Assembly (NCBI RefSeq): GCF_902859875.1
Contig: NZ_CADIKF010000005.1
Coordinates: forward strand, 1 to 64,000
Origin: Paraburkholderia solisilvae
GTDB lineage: Bacteria; Pseudomonadota; Gammaproteobacteria; Burkholderiales; Burkholderiaceae
Direction: 5' to 3'
Length of the DNA: 64,000 bases
Position 1 is the first letter of the stretch; each line of letters begins with the position of its first letter. Below are positions 1-8,600 of this stretch, piece after piece. A program made the position numbers and the translations under genes. A model generated the notes under the pieces. It was given only the letters and a program-made list of their open reading frames with translations. It was not told the origin of the DNA and did no database searches.

Positions 1-237
1 GTGGCGGGCGCGGCGGGCGCAACCGGAACCGGCGCGACGGGCACCGGCGGCGCGGGCGGCGCAGGCGGTGCGGGCGGCACCAATACCGTCAACGCCGGCA
101 CGTTCGACATGAGCAACACGATGACGGCAGCGGCGCAATCGGCGGCGGGCATCTCGGTGATGAACCAGACGACTGCCGCAGCTTCGCTTGCGCAACAGGC
201 CATCACCGTTCAGGCGAATCTGACTGTCGGACACTGA
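1..237 (+). CDS. C-terminal end of a Gly/Ala-rich exported or amyloid-like protein (partial)
   Basis: This is the 3' end of a gene whose start lies left of the window. The visible 78 residues begin with a run of Gly, Ala and Thr, then a tail of about 45 residues rich in Ala, Asn, Gln, Thr and Val that ends in VQANLTV plus two residues. That tail resembles the ends of the two exported proteins that follow (NQ/QN-Val patterns), so I infer it belongs to the same secretion island, perhaps as another substrate of the C39 peptidase. The GTG at base 1 is read here as an internal valine. Family not recognised; the function is inferred from its neighbours only. Confidence 0.6.
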   Translation: MAGAAGATGTGATGTGGAGGAGGAGGTNTVNAGTFDMSNTMTAAAQSAAGISVMNQTTAAASLAQQAITVQANLTVGH

Positions 238-418
238 TCCGGCAACGCTTCGAACGTCGATGCCGAGGAGCCGTTGCGGTGCGTGCATCTGCGCGCACCG
301 CAGCGAGCTTCACGACCGGGCGGGCGATCCCGCTGCAAGGTTCGCTTGCCCGGCGCTGACCATAGAATCCGGTCCCGGTGCGGTGGCTTTCCGCCGCATC
401 GGGACGAAGGAGACGCTC

Positions 419-934
419 ATGCAAGCGCGCAAGAGCTTTACGCTGTTGGCCGTACCGTTCATGCTGGTCGTGCACGGTCTCGCGTGCGCGGCGGACTCGA
501 CGCCGTCTTTACCGTCGGCTACGCAGCAGGTCGCAGCCGATACGGCGGGCCGGCCCACCGCGAACCTGTCTCCCGATATCGGCGCCATGCCTGCCGGCGC
601 CGTGAGTTCCACACAAGCGGCGCAGGCGACGCACACGACACAAGCGGCGGTGCCGCAGGCTTCACCGGCGGCCGCCGCGCAGGACGACGGATTCGGCGTC
701 GCAATGACCGCCGGGCAACTGGACGAACATCGCGGCGGCGACGCGCTGATCGGGCAGAACGACCTGACCGGCACCGTCGCGAGCAACACGGCGAACCGCG
801 TCGTGACCGGGTCGAATTCGATCAGTCAGGGTTCCTTCGCGAATTCGAGCGGCTTGCCGACGGTAATCCAGAATTCCGGCGCGAACGTGCTGATTCAGAA
901 CGCGACCGTGTTGAACGTACGCTTCGGCGAATGA
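419..934 (+). CDS. Exported protein with internal double-glycine motif, putative C39 peptidase substrate
   Basis: A 171-residue protein. The start is chosen for the GAAGGAG ribosome site 7 bases upstream and the signal peptide that follows (hydrophobic core, cut near ACAAD around residue 25). A low-complexity Ala/Thr/Gln/Pro linker (about 25-90) leads to QLDEHRGG at residues 100-107. This resembles the double-glycine leader consensus recognised by C39 peptidases. The last 64 residues are Asn/Gln/Val-rich, with VIQN and VLIQN repeats. The gene overlaps the C39 peptidase gene by ATGA, so the two are translationally coupled. Seen: signal peptide, GG motif, operon. Inferred: cleavage after GG would release the C-terminal segment for export or assembly. 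It could be a FapB/C/E-like amyloid or nucleator; I see no firm family match. Confidence 0.75.
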   Translation: MQARKSFTLLAVPFMLVVHGLACAADSTPSLPSATQQVAADTAGRPTANLSPDIGAMPAGAVSSTQAAQATHTTQAAVPQASPAAAAQDDGFGVAMTAGQLDEHRGGDALIGQNDLTGTVASNTANRVVTGSNSISQGSFANSSGLPTVIQNSGANVLIQNATVLNVRFGE

Positions 935-1728
935 GCGGAAACATCGCCATGTTCCGTTCTGCTCATCCGGTCCGTCGCGCCGGCGGTGTCTGCTTCCGGG
1001 CCTCGCATACCGCCCGGCACGGGGCTTCGCGCGCGGCCGCGGTCGCGGCGTGGCGCGCGGTTGCGCTCGCATGCGCGCTGGCGTGGGTGCCGGTCGCGCA
1101 CGCGGACGACATCACGATCATCGATCCGGCGGGCGCGAACTACGCGATGCACGTGACGAGCCTGAAAGAGGCGCGTTTCAAGCGAACCATCAAACAGCAA
1201 TACGATTTCAGTTGCGGGTCGGCCGCGGTCGCGACGCTGCTGACGTACCAGTACAACTATCCGGTCAGCGAACAGATCGCGTTCCAGGAAATGTTCCTCG
1301 ACGGCGATCAGGCGAAGATTCGCCAGCAGGGCTTCTCGCTGCTCGATATCAAGCGCTTTCTCGAACGGCGCGGTTTTATCGCGGACGGTTACGAGCTGCC
1401 GCTGCAGAAACTCGCGGACACCAACACGCCGGCGATCGTGCTGATCAGCGAGAGCGGGTATCACCATTTCGTCGTGGTCAAGGGGGTGCGCAACAAACGC
1501 GTGCTGATCGGCGACCCGGCGACCGGCACCCGGCCGATGCCGCAGGAAAGCTTCGAGAAGAAGTGGGAAGACCAGGTTTTGTTCGTGATCCATAACAAAC
1601 CGGGTATGGGCATATTCAATAGCCCGGACGACTGGCGCGTCGCGCCGAGCGCACCGCTTTACACGGGGATCAATCGCGACGGGCTGTTCTTTGTCGTGAT
1701 GCCCAAACACGGACCGAGCGACTTCTGA
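931..1728 (+). CDS. Secreted C39-family cysteine peptidase, FapD-like
   Basis: A 265-residue protein with a long N-terminal extension, then a hydrophobic signal segment ending in AHAD near residue 51. The papain-like C39 triad is visible: Cys95 in DFSCGSAA, His178/His179 in GYHHFVV, and Asp195 in IGDPATG. Stand-alone periplasmic C39 peptidases of this size are typical of the Fap functional-amyloid operon (FapD). C39 domains elsewhere cut double-glycine leaders. Here the gene sits between two exported proteins that both contain an internal R-G-G motif, which fits a dedicated processing role. It overlaps the preceding gene by four bases and is 7 bases from the next. ATG at 949 is an alternative start. 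FapD identity is by analogy of fold and context, not alignment. Confidence 0.85.
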   Translation: MSGNIAMFRSAHPVRRAGGVCFRASHTARHGASRAAAVAAWRAVALACALAWVPVAHADDITIIDPAGANYAMHVTSLKEARFKRTIKQQYDFSCGSAAVATLLTYQYNYPVSEQIAFQEMFLDGDQAKIRQQGFSLLDIKRFLERRGFIADGYELPLQKLADTNTPAIVLISESGYHHFVVVKGVRNKRVLIGDPATGTRPMPQESFEKKWEDQVLFVIHNKPGMGIFNSPDDWRVAPSAPLYTGINRDGLFFVVMPKHGPSDF

Positions 1729-1735
1729 GGCGATC

Positions 1736-3511
1736 ATGAAGACGGAGACCCGCAAGCTCGCGCGCATTGCCACTGTCGTGTGCGGCAGCGTCGCGCCGTT
1801 TGCGGCGCATGCGCAACAGGCTGAGGCCGTCGCCGGACCCGTGACCGGACCTGCTGCCATGGCTGCCGCGCCCGTCGTGTATTCAGACGAGGAAAGCGCG
1901 CGTGCGTCGGCAAATTTGCCGATTGTGGATGCGGCGCAATCGGATGCACAATGCGTGACCGACGCGGCGAATGCGCGCGACGTACCGCTTTCGTACGCCG
2001 CGCCGATCGCCGTTCCAGCGCATACGGACACGGTTGCGACCATGAGTACTCAGACAGCAGCACCGGTCTTCGCCGCAGCGCGGGCGAATCAACTGGAATG
2101 GGGCGAGCCGCGCGGCGACGCGGTGCAACAGGCGGATCTCGACGAGGTGCCGGCGTCGGCGCGGGTGGCGTCGCCGTCGCCGTCGTCATTGCCGCCGGCG
2201 CCGGTTGAAGATGCGGTGCGCGCGGACGAGACTGTGGATGTCGCCGATACGCTCGACGCGCTCAAGGCTCCGCGTGTGGCCGAAGACGCGCAGCAACCTG
2301 CGCCGCTTGCCGGCGCGCCGGCGATTCCGGGCAACATGCTGCCATTGCCGGATAAGCGGCGGCCGGTTTCATACGCGGCGCCGATTGCGGTTCCGGTTCA
2401 TGCGGTGCAAGCGGTGGAAGAAGTGCATGCGGTGGAAGAAATGCGCGCTGTGGAAGAGACACATGCGGTGAAAGAAGCGCGTGCGGTGGAAGAAACGCAC
2501 GCGATGAAAGAAACGCGTGCTGTAGACGAAGCACATGCGGTGGAAGATGCGGTTGCTCAAACGCAACACGCCATGCAACCGGATGCGCAACGCGCCGGCG
2601 TAATCGCGCGCTCCCGCCTCGTGTCCTACGCGGCGCCGATTGAAGTGAGGCCGCGCGGCGACGCGAGCGCGCGTCGTGAAGCGAGAGAAGCGGCGCAGCC
2701 GCTTGCGCAAGCACAGCCATTCGCGCTCACGTCCGCAACAGCGCCGCACGCACCGGCATCGATCGCGCAAGCATCGACGTCGCCGACACCGCAATTGTTA
2801 GCACCGCCGTCAAAGACGCCGCGGCCGCTAGCATCGCCCGCTTTGTCCTCGCAGCCTCAATCATCATCGCAGTTGGCGTCGCCATCGCCAACACTGTCGC
2901 CGCGAGCCGCTGCCGCGCCCGCCGCACTGCCTGCGCCGCCGGCGAAACCGCCGGTGTCGTATGCCGCGCCGATCGCGGCGCCGTCGCGCGCGAATTCAAC
3001 TGCCGCCACCCGCCAGCAGCAGGCACAACCTGCGCTGCCCACGCGTGCGCAACCGGCCGCAACTGCGGCAAACAGCGAAGACCCGAACTGGTCCGCGTCC
3101 GACAAGGTCGCGATCAGCGACGAACGGCTCGACAAGATGCGCGGCGGCTTCGATCTGTCGTCGGGATTGAAGGTATCGTTCGGCATCTCGCGGATGGTGG
3201 TCGTCAACGGCAATCTGCTGACGACGACGAGCTTCAACATTCCCGACATCAGCAACATCAGCGCGCAGCAGGCGCAGCAACTCGCGTCGGTCAATGCAGG
3301 TGCGCTGGTGCAGAACGGGCCGGGCAATGTCGTGCAGCCCGGCGCGCTGCCTGGGGTGTCGGGCGCGGTGATTCAGAACACGCTGAACAATCAGAATATC
3401 CAGGCACTGACGACGATCAACACGACGGTCAATTCGCTGTCGATGTTCAAGAATTTCAATGTCGGCTCCACGCTGAACGGCGCGTTGATCAACGCGGTGC
3501 GCACGCGATAG
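1736..3511 (+). CDS. Large exported repeat-linker protein with internal double-glycine motif
   Basis: A 591-residue protein preceded by a GAGGCG ribosome site. Signal peptide at residues 1-26 (cut after AHA). Residues about 30-440 are a low-complexity Ala/Pro/Ser/Gln region with four copies of SYAAPI (near bases 1988, 2368, 2626 and 2957) and a run of charged hexapeptides of the type H/R-A-V-E-E-X at bases 2400-2555. At residues 462-471 comes DERLDKMRGG, a good match to a double-glycine processing site. The last 120 residues form an Asn/Gln/Val-rich domain with VIQN, similar in style to the tail of the smaller exported protein. It probably is a second C39 substrate, with the linker as a disposable or periplasm-spanning pro-region. 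Function not established. Confidence 0.75.
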   Translation: MKTETRKLARIATVVCGSVAPFAAHAQQAEAVAGPVTGPAAMAAAPVVYSDEESARASANLPIVDAAQSDAQCVTDAANARDVPLSYAAPIAVPAHTDTVATMSTQTAAPVFAAARANQLEWGEPRGDAVQQADLDEVPASARVASPSPSSLPPAPVEDAVRADETVDVADTLDALKAPRVAEDAQQPAPLAGAPAIPGNMLPLPDKRRPVSYAAPIAVPVHAVQAVEEVHAVEEMRAVEETHAVKEARAVEETHAMKETRAVDEAHAVEDAVAQTQHAMQPDAQRAGVIARSRLVSYAAPIEVRPRGDASARREAREAAQPLAQAQPFALTSATAPHAPASIAQASTSPTPQLLAPPSKTPRPLASPALSSQPQSSSQLASPSPTLSPRAAAAPAALPAPPAKPPVSYAAPIAAPSRANSTAATRQQQAQPALPTRAQPAATAANSEDPNWSASDKVAISDERLDKMRGGFDLSSGLKVSFGISRMVVVNGNLLTTTSFNIPDISNISAQQAQQLASVNAGALVQNGPGNVVQPGALPGVSGAVIQNTLNNQNIQALTTINTTVNSLSMFKNFNVGSTLNGALINAVRTR

Positions 3512-3598
3512 CGAGCAATGAATAACCATGCGGCGTGACATCGGATAAACGCACAGCACGCGGCCCGCGCGCCGCATGCGTCATGCACCGCGCGCCGC

Positions 3599-5149
3599 TC
3601 AGAACGTGATCGGCAGACGCAGCGTGAGGGTGAGGTCCGGCGTATCGCGCGTGAGGCCCGCACCGAGCGAGAAGTTCAGCGTGGTCTTCGGCGACAGCCG
3701 GTACGAGTAACCGACGAGCAGCGTGCCGAGCACGACGCGCACCGAGCCGGGCACGGTCTGGCCATTCTGTTTGGTCGGCAACACGATGCTCTGGTCGTAA
3801 CCGATACTGAACGACGACTTTTCATTCAGCGCGAGGCCCATGCCGATATTGAAGCCCCAGATATCGCCGGGCTGCACGCGGCCGACGAAGTCTTTTTCGC
3901 CGTCGAGAATCGTCAGGCTCAAATCGCTGCGACCGAAGCTGTGCAAGTAACTGAAGTTGCCGAAGAACACGACCGGGTCGCTCGGAAACAGCCATGTGAG
4001 ACCAGGCTGGATCGCATAAAAGCCGGTGCCGGTCGGCTGTTCGAGCGGCAGGCCTGTGCCGGTCGTATTGCCGATGCAGCGCGTCACGCAATCGGTCACC
4101 ACGTCGAACGGGCTCTTGCCGGTCGCCGTCTTGAAGCGCAGCCAGCCGACGTAGTAGAACTTGTCGGGGCCGCCTTCATTCAACTGGTAGCGCACCGTCA
4201 TTTCGACGTCGCCGATATTATGGCCGCTGCTGTTGAACACGTTGTCCTGCGCGGTGCCGGTGAAGACCTCGCGGCTCACGGTGTCGTTGGTCGAGTACAC
4301 ATACGGCACGCGCACTTCCACTTCCATCCGGTTGGTGACCCCGTAACGGGCGGCAAGACCTGCGGTGAGTACGGTCGATTTGATCTCGCGCACATCGATC
4401 AGACCGATCAGCAATGCGGGGATGATCGTGTAGCCGACCAGCGCAACGCGATCGGACGATGAATAGCCGAACTGGAACGACGGTTCGAGCACAAACTTGT
4501 TGCGCGGCGTGAGCACACCCGGTTGATCGAAAATCGGCGCGACCGCGGGCGGCGCGGTGTCCGGCACCGGCGCCTGGCCGACGGGCTGTTGCGGCGACGG
4601 CGCGGCAGCCTGCGCAGTGGACTGAACCGCGGGTTGATTCGACGGTTGACTGGCGGGTTGATTCGAACCCGGCGCCGCGTTCTGCGCGTTCTGCGCCGGC
4701 GCGACGCCTTGTGCCGCGCCCGCCGCTCCCCCTGCTGCCGCGCTGGTATTCGCACCGCCGCCGCTTACCGCGTTCGTCCCGTTGGCCAGATTCGCGCCGC
4801 CGCTTGCATTGCCCACGGCTGCGCCCGAGCCGGCACCCGCGGCCGCATCTTGCGCGATGCCAGGCGCCGCCGTACCGCTGCCGGCCGGTTCACCCGCGCC
4901 GCGCTTCGATTCGAGCAGGCGCGTATCGAGCGCCTGACTCAATCTCTGGAAATTCGCTTCTTCTTCGGCGAGTTTCCGTTTCAATGCGTCGAGCTCTTTA
5001 ATGCGCTCGTTCAATTCCTGCCGAAGCGTTGCAATGTTTTCCTGCGCGGTCTGATCGTCGAGCGATTGCGCATGTAATTCGGCATGAAAAAAAATCAATA
5101 AAGTCGCATAACTGATTGTGCGGAAATGTCGCAATGGCTCGCGCTTCAT
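3599..5149 (-). CDS. Coiled-coil plus outer-membrane beta-barrel protein, FapF-like
   Basis: A 516-residue protein. The start is fixed by a GGAG ribosome site and a signal peptide ending HAELHA (about residue 27). Next come a heptad-rich coiled coil (about 30-75), then a Gly/Ala/Asn/Gln/Pro linker to about residue 235. The C-terminal 270 residues alternate polar and hydrophobic like barrel strands and end in the terminal phenylalanine expected for BAM substrates. Signal, trimeric coiled coil, linker and 12-strand-type barrel is the layout of FapF, the pore for Pseudomonas amyloid subunits. It is convergent with the C39 operon, 87 bases from its end, so it is transcribed separately. It could instead be a general MetA-pathway-type phenol degradation-like barrel; I favour FapF because of the neighbours. 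Confidence 0.75.
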   Translation of the reverse strand: MKREPLRHFRTISYATLLIFFHAELHAQSLDDQTAQENIATLRQELNERIKELDALKRKLAEEEANFQRLSQALDTRLLESKRGAGEPAGSGTAAPGIAQDAAAGAGSGAAVGNASGGANLANGTNAVSGGGANTSAAAGGAAGAAQGVAPAQNAQNAAPGSNQPASQPSNQPAVQSTAQAAAPSPQQPVGQAPVPDTAPPAVAPIFDQPGVLTPRNKFVLEPSFQFGYSSSDRVALVGYTIIPALLIGLIDVREIKSTVLTAGLAARYGVTNRMEVEVRVPYVYSTNDTVSREVFTGTAQDNVFNSSGHNIGDVEMTVRYQLNEGGPDKFYYVGWLRFKTATGKSPFDVVTDCVTRCIGNTTGTGLPLEQPTGTGFYAIQPGLTWLFPSDPVVFFGNFSYLHSFGRSDLSLTILDGEKDFVGRVQPGDIWGFNIGMGLALNEKSSFSIGYDQSIVLPTKQNGQTVPGSVRVVLGTLLVGYSYRLSPKTTLNFSLGAGLTRDTPDLTLTLRLPITF

Positions 5150-5677
5150 GGTGCGTCTCCATGCCAGGCTTGCAGGTTCGACCGCGTACACTTCGACAGC
5201 AGACCGGCAGGGCAATGGCGAACAGATGCGGCGCCACGCCGGCAAATGATGGCAACTCGATTGAGACTCGTATGCGCGTTACGTGAAAAAGCGGCGGCTG
5301 GGGCGCTTGGGGAAGCGCGCGAAAAATACCGCCATGTACGCCGGGTTTTGCCAACAGGGGAAATTGCATTGCGCGAATCCGCCGGGGGGCGACGCACTTT
5401 AAGAGATTAGTGCATTGCCGCGAGGTTCGCTAATCAGAAGAACCCTGGCTCGCATGGTCAATTAACTATACGAAGCAAGTCGATACGCTTTTAAAAATTC
5501 ATCAGGAATGCGAGTAATAAATCAATAAGCGTTTTAGATGCGGGGGTGCGCTGCGGAATCGCGGCGCGCGGTCCTTCTTTCCATGTGCGCATGCACACAG
5601 AGGGGCGGCAGGCTGGGTGCATAATGCCCATCTATCGACGATGCAATGAGTCGCCACCACCCGCTGGGGAGGACGTC
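5150..5677. other. Intergenic region between the barrel gene and NAD-glutamate dehydrogenase
   Basis: 528 bases with no convincing gene; it holds the divergent promoters of both neighbours. The middle (about 5400-5540) is clearly more AT-rich than the flanks and includes a short inverted pair GATTAG/CTAATC (5405-5410, 5430-5435). CATAAT at 5620-5625 could be a -10 element for the dehydrogenase, but no good -35 accompanies it. Confidence 0.5.
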
Positions 5678-8600
5678 ATGCTAGCGAAGAACGAGGAAAC
5701 CGTCGCGCACCTGCTCAACGATATCGTCGAATTTGCGGGGAGCCGGCTGCCCGAGCCGGCCTTTGCGATCGTCGAACCTTTCCTGCGGCACTACTACGAT
5801 TTCGTCGACGTAGACGAGCTTCAAAGCCGCAACATTCCCGACCTGTACGGCGCCGCGATGGCGCACTGGCAAACCGCGCAGCGTTTCGTGCCGGGCAGCG
5901 AGCGCCTGCGCGTGTACAACCCGATTCTCGAGCAGCATGGCTGGCATTCGGACCACACGGTCATCGAGATCGTCAACGACGACATGCCGTTTCTGGTCGA
6001 CTCGGTATCGATGGCCGTGAACAGCCTCGGGCTCGCGCTGCATTCGGTCGTGCATCCGGTGTTCCGCATCTGGCGCGGCAAGGATGGCAGCATCGTGCGC
6101 GTCGCGGTCGGCGGCTCGGTAGCCGACGACGGGAAGTCGCAGCTCGCGTCGTTTATCCATTTCGAAGTGGACCGCTGCGGCGATGCGGCGAAGCTCGAGG
6201 CGCTGCGCACGTCGCTTGCGCACGTGCTCGGCGACGTGCGCGCGGCGGTCGAAGACTGGCACAAGATAGTCGAGATCGCGCGCAATACGATCAAGGACCT
6301 CGCGGCGCGCGAAACGAGCGTGGACGGCGTCGAAGCGCGCGCCTTTCTCGAATGGATGGTCGCCGATCATTTCACATTTCTCGGCCAGCGCGACTACGCA
6401 CTGGTGTCGCATGGCAGCGGCTTCGGACTGCGCGCGGTTCCCGGCACGGGTCTCGGCATTCTGCGCGACGCGCTGCGCGACGAACCCGCCGCCGATGTGA
6501 CACCGCTGCCGCCGGCCGCCGCGGAGATCATCGGCGGCGCATTGCCGATCTTTCTGACGAAGGCCAACTCGCGCGCGACCGTGCACCGGCCGGGCTACCT
6601 CGATTACGTCGGCGTGAAGCTGGTTGGGCCGGATGGAAAGATAACCGGCGAGCGGCGCTTCATCGGGCTCTATACGTCGACCGCGTATAGCGTGTCGGCC
6701 GCGGAGATTCCGATCGTGCGCCGCAAATGCGCGAATATCGTGCGGCGCGCGGGCTTCCTGCCGAAAGGGCACCTCGGTAAATCGCTGGTGACGGTGCTCG
6801 AAACCTATCCGCGCGACGAATTGTTTCAGGCCGACGAAAACGAGCTGTACGACATCGCGATGGGCATCCTGCGCTTGCAGGAGCATCAGCGCACGCGAAT
6901 CTTCGTGCGGCGCGACCGTTTCGACCGCTTCGTGTCGTGTCTCGTGTTCGTCCCGCGCGACAAGTACAACACCGATTTGCGTCGGCGCATCGCGAAGCTG
7001 CTGCTCGATGTGTTCAACGGCTCGGCGGTCGAGTTTACGCCGCTGTTGTCCGAGTCGACGCTCGCGCGGATTCACTTCGTGGTGCGCGCGGAGCCGGGCG
7101 CGATGCGCGAGGTCGATACGCGCGAGCTGGAAACGCGGCTCGTGCAGGTCACGCGGCGCTGGCAGGACGATCTCGCCGATGCGCTGCTCGATGCATTCGG
7201 CGAGGAGCAGGGCAACCGGTTGCTGCAGCACTATGCCGATTCGTTCCCGGCCGGCTATCGCGACGACTACGCGGCGCGTACCGCGGTGCGCGACATCGAG
7301 CTGATCGAACGCGTGCAGGCGAGCGGCCATCTGGCGATGAACCTGTACCGGCCGATCGAATCCGCGCCATGCGCGTTCCGCTTCAAGGTGTATCGCGTCG
7401 GGCAGCCGATCGCGCTTTCGCGCAGCCTGCCGATGCTCGAGCACCTGGGCGTGCGCGTCGACGAAGAGCGTCCTTATCTGATCGAGGCGCCGCATGCGCA
7501 GCCCGCCTGGATTCACGATTTCGGCCTCGAACTGGCCGACGAAACGGAGTTCGATATCGAGCGCGTGAAAGATCTGTTCGAAGATGCGTTCGAGCAGGTA
7601 TGGACCGGCACGATCGAAAACGACGACTTCAACCGGCTGGTGCTGCGCGCGCATCTGGCCGCGCGCGAGGTGACGATTTTGCGCGCGTATGCGAAGTATT
7701 TGCGGCAGGTCGGGTCGACCTTCAGCGACGCGTATATCGAGCGCGCGGTGACCGGCAATCCGGCGCTTGCGCGCATGCTGGTCGAACTGTTTCTCGCGCG
7801 TTTCGATCCGTCGCCGGGCACCGGACGCGAAGCGCGCATCGAGCGGTTGCTGAAGGTGATTGAAGGCGCGCTCGACCAGGTGCCGAATCTCGACGAAGAC
7901 CGCATCCTCAGGCAGTTCCTCGGCGTGATCAACGCGTCGGTGCGCACGAACTACTTTCGCCGCGACGCGCACGGCCGGCCGATGCCGTATCTGTCGTTCA
8001 AGTTCGATCCGTCGAAAGTGCCGGGCCTGCCCGAACCGAAGCCGATGTTCGAGATCTGGGTCTATGCGCCGCGCGTCGAAGGCGTGCATTTGCGCGGCGG
8101 CCGCGTGGCGCGCGGCGGGCTGCGCTGGTCCGACCGCCGCGAAGATTTCCGCACCGAAGTGCTCGGGCTGATGAAGGCGCAGATGGTGAAGAACGTCGTG
8201 ATCGTGCCGGTCGGTTCGAAAGGCGGTTTCGTCGTGAAGAATCCGCCGCCGGTCACCGATCGCGAAGCATGGCTGCGCGAAGGCGTCGCGTGCTATCAGA
8301 CGTTCCTGCGCGGGCTGCTCGATCTGACCGACAACCGCTCGGGCGCGGAGATCGTGCCGCCGCCTGAAGTCGTGCGGCACGATCCGGACGACCCGTATCT
8401 GGTGGTTGCCGCGGACAAGGGCACGGCGACGTTTTCCGACTACGCGAATGCGATCTCGCAGGAATACGGCTTCTGGCTCGACGATGCATTCGCATCGGGC
8501 GGCTCGGTCGGCTACGACCACAAGAAGATGGGCATTACCGCGCGCGGCGCGTGGGAGTCGGTGAAGCGGCACTTCCGGGAAATGGGCATCGATACGCAAA

